From an uncultured Clostridia bacterium (lineage in GTDB: Bacteria; Bacillota; Clostridia; TANB77; CAG-508), in assembly GCA_934183325.1 (NCBI GenBank), contig CAKPSH010000021.1, positions 1-21,109 on the forward strand: DNA of 21,109 nucleotides, read 5' to 3'. Within the stretch, counting starts at the first letter, position 1. Each line of letters starts with the position of its first letter. Of this stretch, positions 12,935 to 21,032 are shown piece after piece. A model generated the notes under the pieces. That model was not told where the DNA came from, did no database searches, and worked only from the letters and a program-made list of their open reading frames with translations. Made by a program: the position numbers and the translations under genes.

Positions 12935-14383
12935 CTATTTAACTGCTTTAATAAATATATTACAATCTTTATTATTTAATTTAGTATTGAATTTATATAC
13001 AGGAACATAATAGCCTTTACTATCAATTTCATATTCCAATGAAACCTTCTCAATTTCTAATAAATTTTTATCTGTTGAATTATATTTTGCATATGTTTTA
13101 AACTTTCCTTGTTTTATTTCTTCATAAGCTTCTTCTTCACTTATAATCTCTTTATACTTTTCTATGTTATATATACAAATATTATTTACAACTCCTAAAG
13201 CACCATTTTCATAATACTTTACATTTAAATCACCATTGAATATTTTATTGTCTACTTCTTCACAGTTAAAACTAAAATAGTATGACGTATTACCATATTT
13301 TCTTTTTTCTGAAAATGTTGCCATATCTGGAACTTGAATATTATGTTTAGAAATAATTTCTATAACTTCTTCTTTTGAAAGATTTTCTACTGTATTACAA
13401 AAAAATGTTTTACCATTTATAATTGGCATCGTATCTCCATAATTATAATGAAAACTTCCTCCATTATAATAAAACCATAACTTACAATTCGAATTATATG
13501 AATGTATTAAAGTTGAATTTTCAAATTCTTGAACACTGTCAAGATTAACCATATTTTGTGTTCCACTAAAAATATCTTCTGCTTTTTTTATTGCATCATC
13601 TTTATTAAATGGCTTTTCATAGCCAATCGGTTTTGTTTTCCTTTCATTAGACAAATTAACATCACTCTTTATTTCGAAATTCTTCATATTTATTTTATAA
13701 TTATATTCTTCGCTTAAGCATCCAAATTCTTGAAAATTATAATTAATAAAGATTAAAGTAAAACTTAATATAACTGTAAAAAATGGTATTAAATATAATA
13801 GAGTTGTTTTCCTAAAAATTTTATTTTTTATTTGATAAAATATCTGGAAAAAACTATATCCTAATAAAGTTCCTAATGTATTATTAAAAATATCATCAAT
13901 TTCAAAAGTTCCAATAGTGATTAAATACTGTGTACATTCAATTAATCCTGTTACTACAAATCCTACCAATACTGTACTCCATAGTTTTTGTAATTTCCTT
14001 GAGTAAAAAGGAAGAAGAAAACCTAAAGGAACAAATAAACAAATATTTAAAATAATATTTCTAAACAAAATATTTTTATACCAAATAACATCTATATTAT
14101 GATAAGCTTCTCTATAAGAGCTAAATAAATGTAAATTTAAACCAGAATAACCATAAGTACTAAAAGAATCAAATCTTAATGTAGCCTTAAATAAAATAAT
14201 TAAATAAATAATTGAAATAGAATATAAAAATATTTTAGCAAGCTTTATTCTTTTTGTACCTTTAAATATTTTGATGTAAAAAACATAATATGATATAAAA
14301 AATAATAAAACAGCTGGTACTAAAATCTTTAATCCTATTAATATGTATTCTATCAATAATTCAAAAATAGCAAATGTCTGCAT
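12935..14383 (-). CDS. VanZ-like membrane protein with a large extracytoplasmic C-terminal domain
   Basis: 482 residues in two parts. Residues 1-215 contain about six membrane helices and the VanZ core: NIILNICLFVPLGFLLP (109-125; Asn113, Pro119, Gly121), Glu149/Gln152 in the next helix, and FEIDDIFNNTLGTLLGY (160-176). Residues ~220-482 are soluble, Tyr/Asn-rich and beta-like, presumably outside the membrane, with EEEAYEEIKQGKF and GYYVPVYKF late in the sequence, vaguely like YycI/YycH or PepSY-type domains. VanZ itself gives low teicoplanin resistance by an unknown mechanism; most VanZ-like proteins are unstudied. An earlier GTG (14392) overlaps the AGGAG site, so the ATG at 14383 with 8-base spacing is the start. 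A terminator lies between this gene and the next one upstream. Confidence 0.85.
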   Translation of the reverse strand: MQTFAIFELLIEYILIGLKILVPAVLLFFISYYVFYIKIFKGTKRIKLAKIFLYSISIIYLIILFKATLRFDSFSTYGYSGLNLHLFSSYREAYHNIDVIWYKNILFRNIILNICLFVPLGFLLPFYSRKLQKLWSTVLVGFVVTGLIECTQYLITIGTFEIDDIFNNTLGTLLGYSFFQIFYQIKNKIFRKTTLLYLIPFFTVILSFTLIFINYNFQEFGCLSEEYNYKINMKNFEIKSDVNLSNERKTKPIGYEKPFNKDDAIKKAEDIFSGTQNMVNLDSVQEFENSTLIHSYNSNCKLWFYYNGGSFHYNYGDTMPIINGKTFFCNTVENLSKEEVIEIISKHNIQVPDMATFSEKRKYGNTSYYFSFNCEEVDNKIFNGDLNVKYYENGALGVVNNICIYNIEKYKEIISEEEAYEEIKQGKFKTYAKYNSTDKNLLEIEKVSLEYEIDSKGYYVPVYKFNTKLNNKDCNIFIKAVK

Positions 14384-14407
14384 AACAATCACTCCTTTTA
14401 TAATATT

Positions 14408-14443
14408 AAAAAGGACTACTAATCATCAACTGAGTAGTAGCCC
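14408..14443 (-). terminator. Intrinsic terminator of the secreted orphan gene
   Basis: On the minus strand GGGCTACT (14436-14443) pairs with AGTAGTCC (14413-14420) with one G-U pair, followed by TTTTTAATATT. It lies 35 bases after the stop of the secreted protein and 25 before the VanZ-like ATG, so it could also act as an attenuator for the latter. Confidence 0.7.
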
Positions 14444-14478
14444 TTCTTTGGTTGATAAAGAAAAAGCAAAAATATTAC

Positions 14479-14919
14479 TTACGGATTATACATTTTCAAA
14501 TCTTCAATGTAAACGTAGGCGCCATCATTCGTAGTTTCAAAATACAAATAATAATTTCCTGCTCCCACATCTCCCCAAGTAATGCTGTGTCCCACATTCC
14601 GATCACATGTAATAGTTGCATGCCTATATCCAGTATCAGCATTAACCAGAGTGACTTTGAATTTGCCAGACGTAGCACTGTGAGGTTTAAAACTACACAA
14701 AATCGTATTGCCATCAAAATAACGTGTAGCCATATTCATGTGTGATTTGAAGTGGCACGAAAGGTTCTCATATCTGCTCCTTCCAGTTTGAACAAGAAAC
14801 ACCTGATTAGAGGCTTCTTGCTGCTCCATATCAACCGCAAGGACTTGCATATTACAAAAACTTGTAGCAATAGCAACAATCAAGAAAACACCAACAAATT
14901 TTTGAAAATATTTTTTCAT
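14479..14919 (-). CDS. Secreted protein of unknown family, atypical base composition
   Basis: 146 residues. A standard signal peptide is clear: basic MKKYFQK, a hydrophobic core (VGVFLIVAIATSFCNM) and a likely cleavage site after VLA (26-28). The mature ~118 residues have alternating hydrophobic/Thr strands (GKFKVTLVNADTGYRHATITC, NYYLYFETT, AYVYIEDLKMY), suggesting a small beta-sandwich, with two cysteines (about 55 and 75) that could form a disulfide plus a third near 104. I do not recognise the family. AAAGGAG lies about 8 bases before the ATG. The gene is visibly richer in G and C than everything around it, with codons such as GGC, GCC and GGG that neighbours avoid; this suggests recent acquisition. 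It could be a cell-surface or toxin-like protein, but nothing in the sequence proves that. Confidence 0.75.
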   Translation of the reverse strand: MKKYFQKFVGVFLIVAIATSFCNMQVLAVDMEQQEASNQVFLVQTGRSRYENLSCHFKSHMNMATRYFDGNTILCSFKPHSATSGKFKVTLVNADTGYRHATITCDRNVGHSITWGDVGAGNYYLYFETTNDGAYVYIEDLKMYNP

Positions 14920-15004
14920 TTCTATGCTCCTTTACATTTTGTTATGCTTTCTCTTATCAACCAGCGCCCTCTGCAATTAATAAATACATTTCCAAAAAGA
15001 AGGC

Positions 15005-15058
15005 ATAATAACCACCTTCCTTTAAAAATAATATTTCTTAATGAAAGGTGATTATTAT
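15005..15058. repeat. Long imperfect inverted repeat upstream of the secreted orphan gene
   Basis: ATAATAACCACCTT (15005-15018) and AAGGTGATTATTAT (15045-15058) pair over 14 bases with one G-U position, around a 26-base AT-rich loop. It has no following T-run on the plus strand. It marks the border between the GC-richer insert and the AT-rich stretch and could be a terminator, an operator or a mobile-element end. Confidence 0.6.
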
Positions 15059-15626
15059 AATTATATATAACAATCAAATATATGTTAACACTAAAATTAA
15101 TATCATGTCAATAAAAAAATGAATAATAAATAAAAAAAATAAATTTATTATAATAATAATTGTCGTATTATGTCGATAAAAGTTTTTTACTTAATATTTA
15201 TATATATTTCATATAATTCACATTCATAAATTACAGAATATAACAACATGTTATAAAAAACTTTTTCTATTTAGCTTCTAATCTAACAATTAATAAAGTA
15301 TTTTATCTTAAGTATGCATAAAATTACTTTTAAAATAATTATTTATAAATAATATATTAATTTAAACTTAGTCAGTCTAAAAAAGTTTTTATACTATATT
15401 AATTTTATGTTATATAATTTTTACAAAAGTAAACATATGAGTAAATTAAAATTTAGTAGAGAAGATATAAATACATTAAAAATAATGCTTTATAACTACT
15501 TACAAAAATTTTGATGATATAAATTTATAATATATAACTATATGACTTACTATAATATAAAAAAATATCAATTAAATTTATATAAATTATCTACAAATTA
15601 TTATTTTATTACTGAATTATCTCTCT
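15059..15626. other. AT-rich gene-free stretch, one possible 25-residue ORF
   Basis: About 570 bases with no convincing gene. One plus-strand frame, 15437-15514, gives a 25-residue peptide with a normal mixture of residues (MSKLKFSREDINTLK...), but has no ribosome site. No tRNA, CRISPR, DnaA box or parS motif was found. Confidence 0.45.
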
Positions 15627-15668
15627 AAAAATGATACTAGAAATAATTAATATTCTAGTATCATTTTT
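15627..15668. terminator. Terminator of the parA-parB operon
   Basis: AAAAATGATACTAGAA (15627-15642) and TTCTAGTATCATTTTT (15653-15668) form a perfect 16-pair hairpin with a 10-base loop, about 70 bases after the parB stop. The flanking A/T runs allow action on both strands. Confidence 0.8.
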
Positions 15669-15738
15669 CTAAACTTTGTAACACTTTTTATTTTCCTCAA
15701 CATTAGTACCATTTTAAATCAATAATATTTTTAATTTT

Positions 15739-16641
15739 TTATACTTTTATTAATTCTAGAATTCTTTCCAAATCATCATTGCTTTTATATTCAATAACAA
15801 TTTTACCTTTTTTTACACCAGCATCTAATTTTACTTTTGTTCCAAAAAAGTTCTTAAAGGAATCTTCTACATCTCTGTATATTGCTTCATATTGTTGATC
15901 TTTTTTCTTTATTTTTTTAGTTAACTGTGTTTTCTTCTCTACTTCTCTTACACTAGCTCCTGTTTCTAAAAATCTTAGTGCCATATCATATTGTCTATTA
16001 CCATCTGGAATAGCTAAAAGTGCTCTACAATGTCCTTCTGATAGTTTTCCTGCTCTAACCATATCCAATACTCTTTGATCCAGATTTAAAATTCTAATTG
16101 AATTTGTTATAGAACTTCTACTTTTTCCTAAAATTTGAGCAACATCAGCCTGTGTTAAATTGTAATCCTCCATTAAACATTTGATTCCCATTGCTTTATC
16201 TATAGGATTTAAATCCTCTCTTTGTATGTTTTCAATTAATGCTATTTCTTTGTTTTTTCTTTCATCATTTTCTCTTACTATTGCTGGTATTTCTTTCATT
16301 CCTGCCTTTTTACAAGCTCTCCATCTTCTTTCTCCTGCAACAATAGCATAATATCCTTCTTCTTTTGTAACAATAATAGGTTGAATAAGTCCGTATTGTT
16401 TAATTGATTCTGCTAATTCTTCCAAAGATTCATCATTAAAACTTTTTCTTGGTTGATTCTTATTAGGTTCAACTTCATTAATTTTCAGATTTAAGACTTT
16501 TCCTTCTAATTTTTCTTCTTTTTTTTCTTCAATTTTTTGTTTTTCTTCTTTTTCTTCAATTTTCTCTATTTTTTCAGGTACTTCTGCTGCAAATAAAGCT
16601 CCTAATCCTTTTCCTAATCCTGTTTTTCTAACAGTTGCCAT
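15739..16641 (-). CDS. parB: ParB / Spo0J chromosome-partition protein
   Basis: 300 residues, full length. The N-terminal RKTGLGKGLGALF (5-17) is the short segment that stimulates ParA ATPase. A Lys/Glu-rich linker (20-48) follows, then the ParB/Srx CTPase domain with NQPR (62-65), GERRWRA (103-109) and ENIQREDLNPIDKA (137-150). The parS-binding helix-turn-helix is at 162-186 (TQADVAQILGKSRSSITNSIRIL) and the C-terminal dimer domain at 250-300. ParB binds parS near oriC, spreads as a CTP clamp and loads SMC. AAAGGAGG lies about 10 bases before the ATG; the gene starts 16 bases after parA, so it is the second gene of one operon. No parS site was found in this window. Confidence 0.96.
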   Translation of the reverse strand: MATVRKTGLGKGLGALFAAEVPEKIEKIEEKEEKQKIEEKKEEKLEGKVLNLKINEVEPNKNQPRKSFNDESLEELAESIKQYGLIQPIIVTKEEGYYAIVAGERRWRACKKAGMKEIPAIVRENDERKNKEIALIENIQREDLNPIDKAMGIKCLMEDYNLTQADVAQILGKSRSSITNSIRILNLDQRVLDMVRAGKLSEGHCRALLAIPDGNRQYDMALRFLETGASVREVEKKTQLTKKIKKKDQQYEAIYRDVEDSFKNFFGTKVKLDAGVKKGKIVIEYKSNDDLERILELIKV

Positions 16642-16657
16642 TATATATTACCTCCTT

Positions 16658-17446
16658 TTATTTCATATGCTTTGCTTGTTTTTCTTCATCATTCTTTTTT
16701 ATTATTTCTTTAACAAGCTTATCATAACATTTTGCTCCTTTTGATCTTGGGTCATAAATTGTTATTGGCATTCCAAAGCTTGGTGCTTCACTAAGTCTTA
16801 CATTTCTAGGTATTACAGTTTTATATACTTTTTCTCCGAAATAGTTTTTTACCTCTTTGACAACTTGGTTTGATAAGTTTGTTCTTGCATCATACATTGT
16901 CAAAACAGCTCCTTCTATTTCCAATTCTTTATTTAGGTGTTTTTTTACAAGCTCAATTGTATTTATTAATTGTCCTAATCCTTCAAGTGCATAATATTCA
17001 CATTGTACAGGAATTAAAACACTATTTGATGATGTAAATGCATTTAATGTAATCAATCCTAAAGATGGTGGGCAGTCAATAATTATATAGTCAAATTTTT
17101 CCTTAACTTCTTCAAGTTTTTCTTTTAATCTATATTCCCTTGAAATCATTGATACAAGCTCAACTTCAGCACCTGCCAAATTAATATTTGATGGACAAAT
17201 TTTTAAATTTTTTATTTCTGTTTCTAATATTGCATCTTCAACCTTTATATCTCCAATAATAACATCATAAACAGAATTTTCAAAATTTTTCTCTATTCCC
17301 AATCCGCTAGTAGCATTTCCTTGAGGATCAGTATCTATTAATAATACTTTTTTTCCTTTTTTTGCCAATATGGTACTAATATTTACAGATGTTGTTGTCT
17401 TACCAACCCCACCCTTTTGGTTGGCTATTGATATTACTTTTCCCAT
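16658..17446 (-). CDS. parA: ParA / Soj chromosome-partition ATPase
   Basis: 262 residues. The deviant Walker A is KGGVGKTT (11-18, with signature Lys11), the A' motif is IDTDPQGNAT (37-46) and Walker B is IIIDCPPSLG (about 120-129). The C-terminal region has PRNVRLSEAPSFG and the usual basic surface for DNA binding (KGAKCYDKLVKEIIKK). It binds the nucleoid as an ATP dimer, is released by ParB, and in Firmicutes also regulates DnaA. AGGAGG lies about 7 bases before the ATG. The promoter at 17564-17592 serves parA and parB. The short N-terminus marks it as the chromosomal type, consistent with the mnmG/mnmE neighbours. Confidence 0.96.
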   Translation of the reverse strand: MGKVISIANQKGGVGKTTTSVNISTILAKKGKKVLLIDTDPQGNATSGLGIEKNFENSVYDVIIGDIKVEDAILETEIKNLKICPSNINLAGAEVELVSMISREYRLKEKLEEVKEKFDYIIIDCPPSLGLITLNAFTSSNSVLIPVQCEYYALEGLGQLINTIELVKKHLNKELEIEGAVLTMYDARTNLSNQVVKEVKNYFGEKVYKTVIPRNVRLSEAPSFGMPITIYDPRSKGAKCYDKLVKEIIKKNDEEKQAKHMK

Positions 17447-17554
17447 TTTTCTACCTCCTACTTTTTGTCAATTTTATGTTGTTTTTTATTTTATTTACAT
17501 CTTATAATTGATATTATTTATATATCTATTTCTATCTATTTTACAATATAAAAA

Positions 17555-17590
17555 GACATATTAATAATATATAAAAATTATTAATATGTC
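17555..17590. repeat. Perfect palindrome over the parAB promoter, possible mnmG terminator
   Basis: GACATATTAATAAT (17555-17568) and ATTATTAATATGTC (17577-17590) are perfect 14-base inverted arms around an 8-base loop, followed by T-runs on the minus strand. It lies about 30 bases after the mnmG stop. It could end mnmG transcription, serve as an operator, or both. Confidence 0.75.
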
Positions 17591-17592
17591 AA
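17564..17592 (-). promoter_or_regulatory. SigmaA-type promoter of the parA-parB operon
   Basis: Minus strand TTGACA (17587-17592), a 17-base spacer and TATTAT (17564-17569). Both elements lie on the arms of the palindrome at 17555-17590. The transcript would have a leader of about 110 bases before parA. Confidence 0.65.
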
Positions 17593-17619
17593 TATTTTTT
17601 TAGTTTTTTCATATAAAAC

Positions 17620-19494
17620 TTATTTATTTTTTCTTTGTTCTAAATATATTAATAAAACTGAAATGTCTGCAGGTGAAACTCCTGAAATTCTAGATGCCTG
17701 TCCTACAGATGTAGGCTTAAATTTATCTAGTTTTTGCCTTGCTTCTAAACATAATCCATTTATTTTACTATATTCTATATTTTCACTTAATTTCTTTTCT
17801 TCTAGTTTCTTGAATTTTTCTACTTGTTCTTCCTGCATTTTTATATAACCTTCATATTTTACTTGTATATTTACTTCTTCTCTCTCTTGTTTTGTTAATT
17901 CAGGTCTATCTTCATCTAATTGTGCTAATTTTTCATAATCTAATTCAGTTCTTTTTATTAAATCTGCTAATTTCGTACCATTTGTTATAGGTGTTGTATT
18001 ATATTTTTCTAATAATTCATTTGTTTTTTCATTAGCTTTTATAGTTTTTCTTTTTATTCTTTCTATTTCATTTTCTATGTTTTTCTTTTTATTTAAGAAA
18101 TTATTATATCTTTCATCTGTAACTAATCCTGCTTCATGTCCCATTTCTGTTAATCTTAAATCTGCATTGTCCTGTCTCAATAATAGCCTATATTCAGCTC
18201 TAGAAGTCATCATTCTATATGGTTCATTTGTTCCTTTTGTAACAATATCGTCTATCAATACGCCTATGTATGCATCTGATCTCTTTAATATTAATGGTTC
18301 TTTGCCTTTTATTTTTAATGCTGTATTTATCCCAGCTATTAATCCTTGTGCAGCAGCCTCTTCATATCCTGATGTTCCATTTATTTGACCAGCAAAAAAC
18401 ATTCCAGATATATTTTTTATTTCTAATGATAATTTTAATTGTGAAGGATCTATGCAATCATATTCAATTGCATAAGCTGGTCTTGTAAATTCCGCATTTT
18501 CCAATCCTGGTAATGTCCTGTACATTGCGATTTGAACATCTTCAGGTAATGATGAACTCATTCCTTGTATATACATTTCTTCTGTATCAAGCCCAACAGG
18601 TTCAACAAATACTTGGTGTCTTGGTTTATCCGCAAATCTTACTACTTTATCTTCTATAGATGGACAATATCTTGGTCCTGTTCCTTCTATTTTTCCGGCA
18701 TATAGTGGTGATCTATGTAAATTTTTTCTTATAATTTCATGTGTTTTTTCATTTGTGTATGTTAAATAACATGGTTGTTGATCAATATTTCTTTCTTTAT
18801 CTTCAAAAGAGAACATTTCTATATCTTTGTCGCCCTCTTGTACTTCCATTTTTGAAAAATCAATTGTTCTTCTATTAATTCTTGCTGGAGTTCCTGTTTT
18901 AAATCTTGTAATACTAATTCCTAAATCTTTTAAACATTTTGATAGTTGATTTGCTGGAAATACACCATCTGGCCCACTCTCATAGGATGTTTCTCCTATA
19001 AAAATTTTACCTTTTAAATAAGTTCCTGTTGCTAAAATTACTGCTTTTACATTATACACAGCACCTAATTGTGTTACTACATTAACAACTTTACCATTTT
19101 CAACTCCAATTTTAACAATTTCTGCTTGTTTTACATATAAATTTTCTTGTTTTTCCAATGTATGTTTCATTTCTATATGATATCTTTTCCTATCAGCTTG
19201 TGCCCTTAGTGAATATACAGCTGGTCCTTTTGATGTATTCAACATTCTAAGTTGTATGAATGTTTTATCAATATTTTTTCCCATTTCACCACCTAGAGCA
19301 TCAATTTCTCTTACTAAATGTCCCTTAGAACTTCCTCCTATATGTGGATTGCATGGCATATTTGCTATTGCCTCTAAACTTATTGAAAATATTAAAGTTT
19401 TTAATCCCATTCTTGCTGTAGCCAGTGCAGCTTCGCATCCTGCATGTCCTGCTCCTATAACTGCTACATCATAATCTCCTGCATTATATTCCAT
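17620..19494 (-). CDS. mnmG: tRNA uridine-5-carboxymethylaminomethyl modification enzyme MnmG (GidA)
   Basis: 624 residues, full length. The FAD-binding GAGHAGCEAA (14-23) is at the N-terminus; NPHIGGSSKGHLVREIDALGG follows near residue 50. Later come GTYLKGKIFIGE, KTGTPARINRRTID, GPRYCPSIEDKVVRF and the SGYEEAAAQGLIAGIN segment, all MnmG landmarks. The C-terminal helical domain ends in a typical ISPADISVLLIYLEQR-like region that contacts MnmE. With MnmE it uses methylene-tetrahydrofolate and FAD to modify U34 of several tRNAs; tRNA-Lys(TTT) and tRNA-Glu(TTC), both encoded here, are standard substrates. GAGGAA lies about 9 bases before the ATG. It is the second gene after mnmE, 103 bases away. 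The rsmG gene often found after it is absent. Confidence 0.97.
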   Translation of the reverse strand: MEYNAGDYDVAVIGAGHAGCEAALATARMGLKTLIFSISLEAIANMPCNPHIGGSSKGHLVREIDALGGEMGKNIDKTFIQLRMLNTSKGPAVYSLRAQADRKRYHIEMKHTLEKQENLYVKQAEIVKIGVENGKVVNVVTQLGAVYNVKAVILATGTYLKGKIFIGETSYESGPDGVFPANQLSKCLKDLGISITRFKTGTPARINRRTIDFSKMEVQEGDKDIEMFSFEDKERNIDQQPCYLTYTNEKTHEIIRKNLHRSPLYAGKIEGTGPRYCPSIEDKVVRFADKPRHQVFVEPVGLDTEEMYIQGMSSSLPEDVQIAMYRTLPGLENAEFTRPAYAIEYDCIDPSQLKLSLEIKNISGMFFAGQINGTSGYEEAAAQGLIAGINTALKIKGKEPLILKRSDAYIGVLIDDIVTKGTNEPYRMMTSRAEYRLLLRQDNADLRLTEMGHEAGLVTDERYNNFLNKKKNIENEIERIKRKTIKANEKTNELLEKYNTTPITNGTKLADLIKRTELDYEKLAQLDEDRPELTKQEREEVNIQVKYEGYIKMQEEQVEKFKKLEEKKLSENIEYSKINGLCLEARQKLDKFKPTSVGQASRISGVSPADISVLLIYLEQRKNK

Positions 19495-19522
19495 TTTTTT
19501 ATTCCTCTTTTCTTATAATTTT

Positions 19523-19546
19523 CTTTACTGCCAGTAAAGGTTTTTT
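19523..19546 (+). terminator. Terminator-like hairpin between mnmE and mnmG, facing right
   Basis: CTTTACTG (19523-19530) and CAGTAAAG (19532-19539) are perfect arms followed on the plus strand by GTTTTTT. Its T-run is antisense to the mnm operon, so it would stop rightward antisense transcription; on the minus strand it is only a hairpin without a T-run. Confidence 0.45.
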
Positions 19547-19597
19547 CCAAATGTGAAACAAAAATTCTTGTTCTCTATTACTTGTAGACAATATCTT

Positions 19598-20965
19598 TTA
19601 CTTTCCTAAGCAGAATTTTTTAAATATTTCATTTATAATATCTTCTGAAGCTGTTGCTCCTGTTATTTTACCTAATTCATCTAGAATTTGTTTAATATTT
19701 ATAGATATTATGTCTACTGGTATTTGTTTGTCTATTCCGTCAATACTTTTTTGTGTGTTTTTTATTGCATTTATTATTAATTCTTTATGCCTTTCATTTG
19801 TAACAGTTATACTTTCATCTATTCGTATTTTTCCAAGTCCAAACATCTCAGAAATCTCTCTATATAACTCTTGTATTCCTTCTTTTTTTATTGTAGACAT
19901 TTTTATAACTGGTTTGTGTAATGCTTTTATTTCCTCTGTATTTTCATTAATTTCTGTATTTAAATCTTGTTTATTTAATATTATTATCATATTTTTATTT
20001 TTTTGTTCCTCTAGCATTTCTTTATCTTCTCTTTCTAATTTTCTTGTTGCATCTATGATATATACTATTAAATCGGCTTCTTTAGCTATTTTTCTTGATT
20101 TTTCTATTCCCAACATTTCTATTTTATCTTCTGTTTTACTTCTGATTCCTGCTGTATCAATAACTTTTACTGGTATACCATCTATTATAATAAATTCTTC
20201 TATTATATCTCTTGTTGTTCCTTCATATTCTGTTACAATAGCTCTATCCTCATTTAAAATTGTATTTAATAAAGATGATTTTCCTGCATTTGGTCTTCCA
20301 ATTATAGCCATTTTAAGTCCATTCTTTATTATTTTTCCATTTTCAAAACTTTTTTGTATATTTTTTAATTTTATTTCTACATCTTCTAGCATTTCTTTTA
20401 GATTTTTTCTTGTTACTTCTTCAATGTCATACTCTGGATAATCTATTGATGCTTCTATATCTACCATTTTATCCATTACTTCATTTCTTATTTCGTTTAT
20501 TTTCTGTGATAATTCTCCTTCTAATTGGCTCATTGCTGCTTGTTGTTCTTTTCTAGTTTTTGAATTTATCATATCAATAACTGCTTCTGCTTGTGATAAA
20601 TCTATTCTTCCATTTAAAAATGCTAATTTGGTAAATTCTCCTGGCTCCGCCATCCTCGCTCCATTTTCTATACATAATTCTAATATTCTATTTACAATTA
20701 CAGGTCCTCCATGAGAATTTATTTCGCACATATTTTCCGTTGTAAAGGATTTTGGTGCTATAAAATATGTAACTAATACTTCATCTATGTTTTTGCCCTC
20801 AGAATCAAAAATATGTCCAAATTTCATGTTATATCCTTTTATTTCATCATTACCTTTTGGCTTAAAAATTTTTTCGATTATTTTAAATGTATCTTTTCCA
20901 CTCATTCTAATAATTCCTATTCCTCCATATCCTGGTGGAGTTGATATTGCGACTATTGCTTCCAT
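19598..20965 (-). CDS. mnmE: tRNA modification GTPase MnmE (TrmE)
   Basis: 455 residues, full length. The N-terminal tetrahydrofolate-binding domain is at 1-118 (AISTPPGYGGIGIIRMSG, then GPVIVNRIL and AEPGEFTKLAFLNGRIDLSQAEAV at 106-129). The helical domain contains the GTPase: G1 GRPNAGKS (223-230), G2 around Thr250-Thr251, G3 DTAG (270-273) and G4 NKQD (331-334). The protein ends in FCLGK with catalytic Cys452. It is a potassium-activated GTPase that works with MnmG on U34. AGGA is 8 bases before the ATG; the stronger AAGGAGG further upstream has no in-frame start. Upstream, toward the right edge, jag/yidC/rnpA/rpmH would normally follow. Confidence 0.97.
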   Translation of the reverse strand: MEAIVAISTPPGYGGIGIIRMSGKDTFKIIEKIFKPKGNDEIKGYNMKFGHIFDSEGKNIDEVLVTYFIAPKSFTTENMCEINSHGGPVIVNRILELCIENGARMAEPGEFTKLAFLNGRIDLSQAEAVIDMINSKTRKEQQAAMSQLEGELSQKINEIRNEVMDKMVDIEASIDYPEYDIEEVTRKNLKEMLEDVEIKLKNIQKSFENGKIIKNGLKMAIIGRPNAGKSSLLNTILNEDRAIVTEYEGTTRDIIEEFIIIDGIPVKVIDTAGIRSKTEDKIEMLGIEKSRKIAKEADLIVYIIDATRKLEREDKEMLEEQKNKNMIIILNKQDLNTEINENTEEIKALHKPVIKMSTIKKEGIQELYREISEMFGLGKIRIDESITVTNERHKELIINAIKNTQKSIDGIDKQIPVDIISINIKQILDELGKITGATASEDIINEIFKKFCLGK

Positions 20966-21032
20966 AATTTTTTCCTAGTTTTTTCTAGTACTTCCTCCTT
21001 TTACTTTACGGCTTCTTATAATTCGCCATTAA

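Noticed and set aside
14384..14392. GTG at 14392 as the start of the VanZ-like gene
   Set aside because: The GTG shares its first base with the AGGAG ribosome site, so it cannot be used; the ATG at 14383 has proper spacing.
15437..15514. 25-residue plus-strand ORF (MSKLKFSREDINTLK...)
   Set aside because: Residue mix is plausible, but there is no ribosome site, no clear promoter and no recognisable family; kept only as a note in the gene-free stretch.
15059..15738. Possible origin of replication in the AT-rich stretch beside parB
   Set aside because: No DnaA boxes (TTATNCACA) were found and dnaA is not here. The gene order places oriC beyond the right edge.
19553..19560. GTGAAACA, half of a parS site, near parAB
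   Set aside because: The preceding eight bases do not match the other half of the palindrome (TGTTTCAC), so it is a chance half-site. No full parS was seen in the window.
19710..20441. A 243-codon open frame on the plus strand
   Set aside because: It is antisense to mnmE, has no ribosome site, and is a hydrophobic shadow of AT-rich coding DNA. The same holds for the plus-strand frames inside mnmG.
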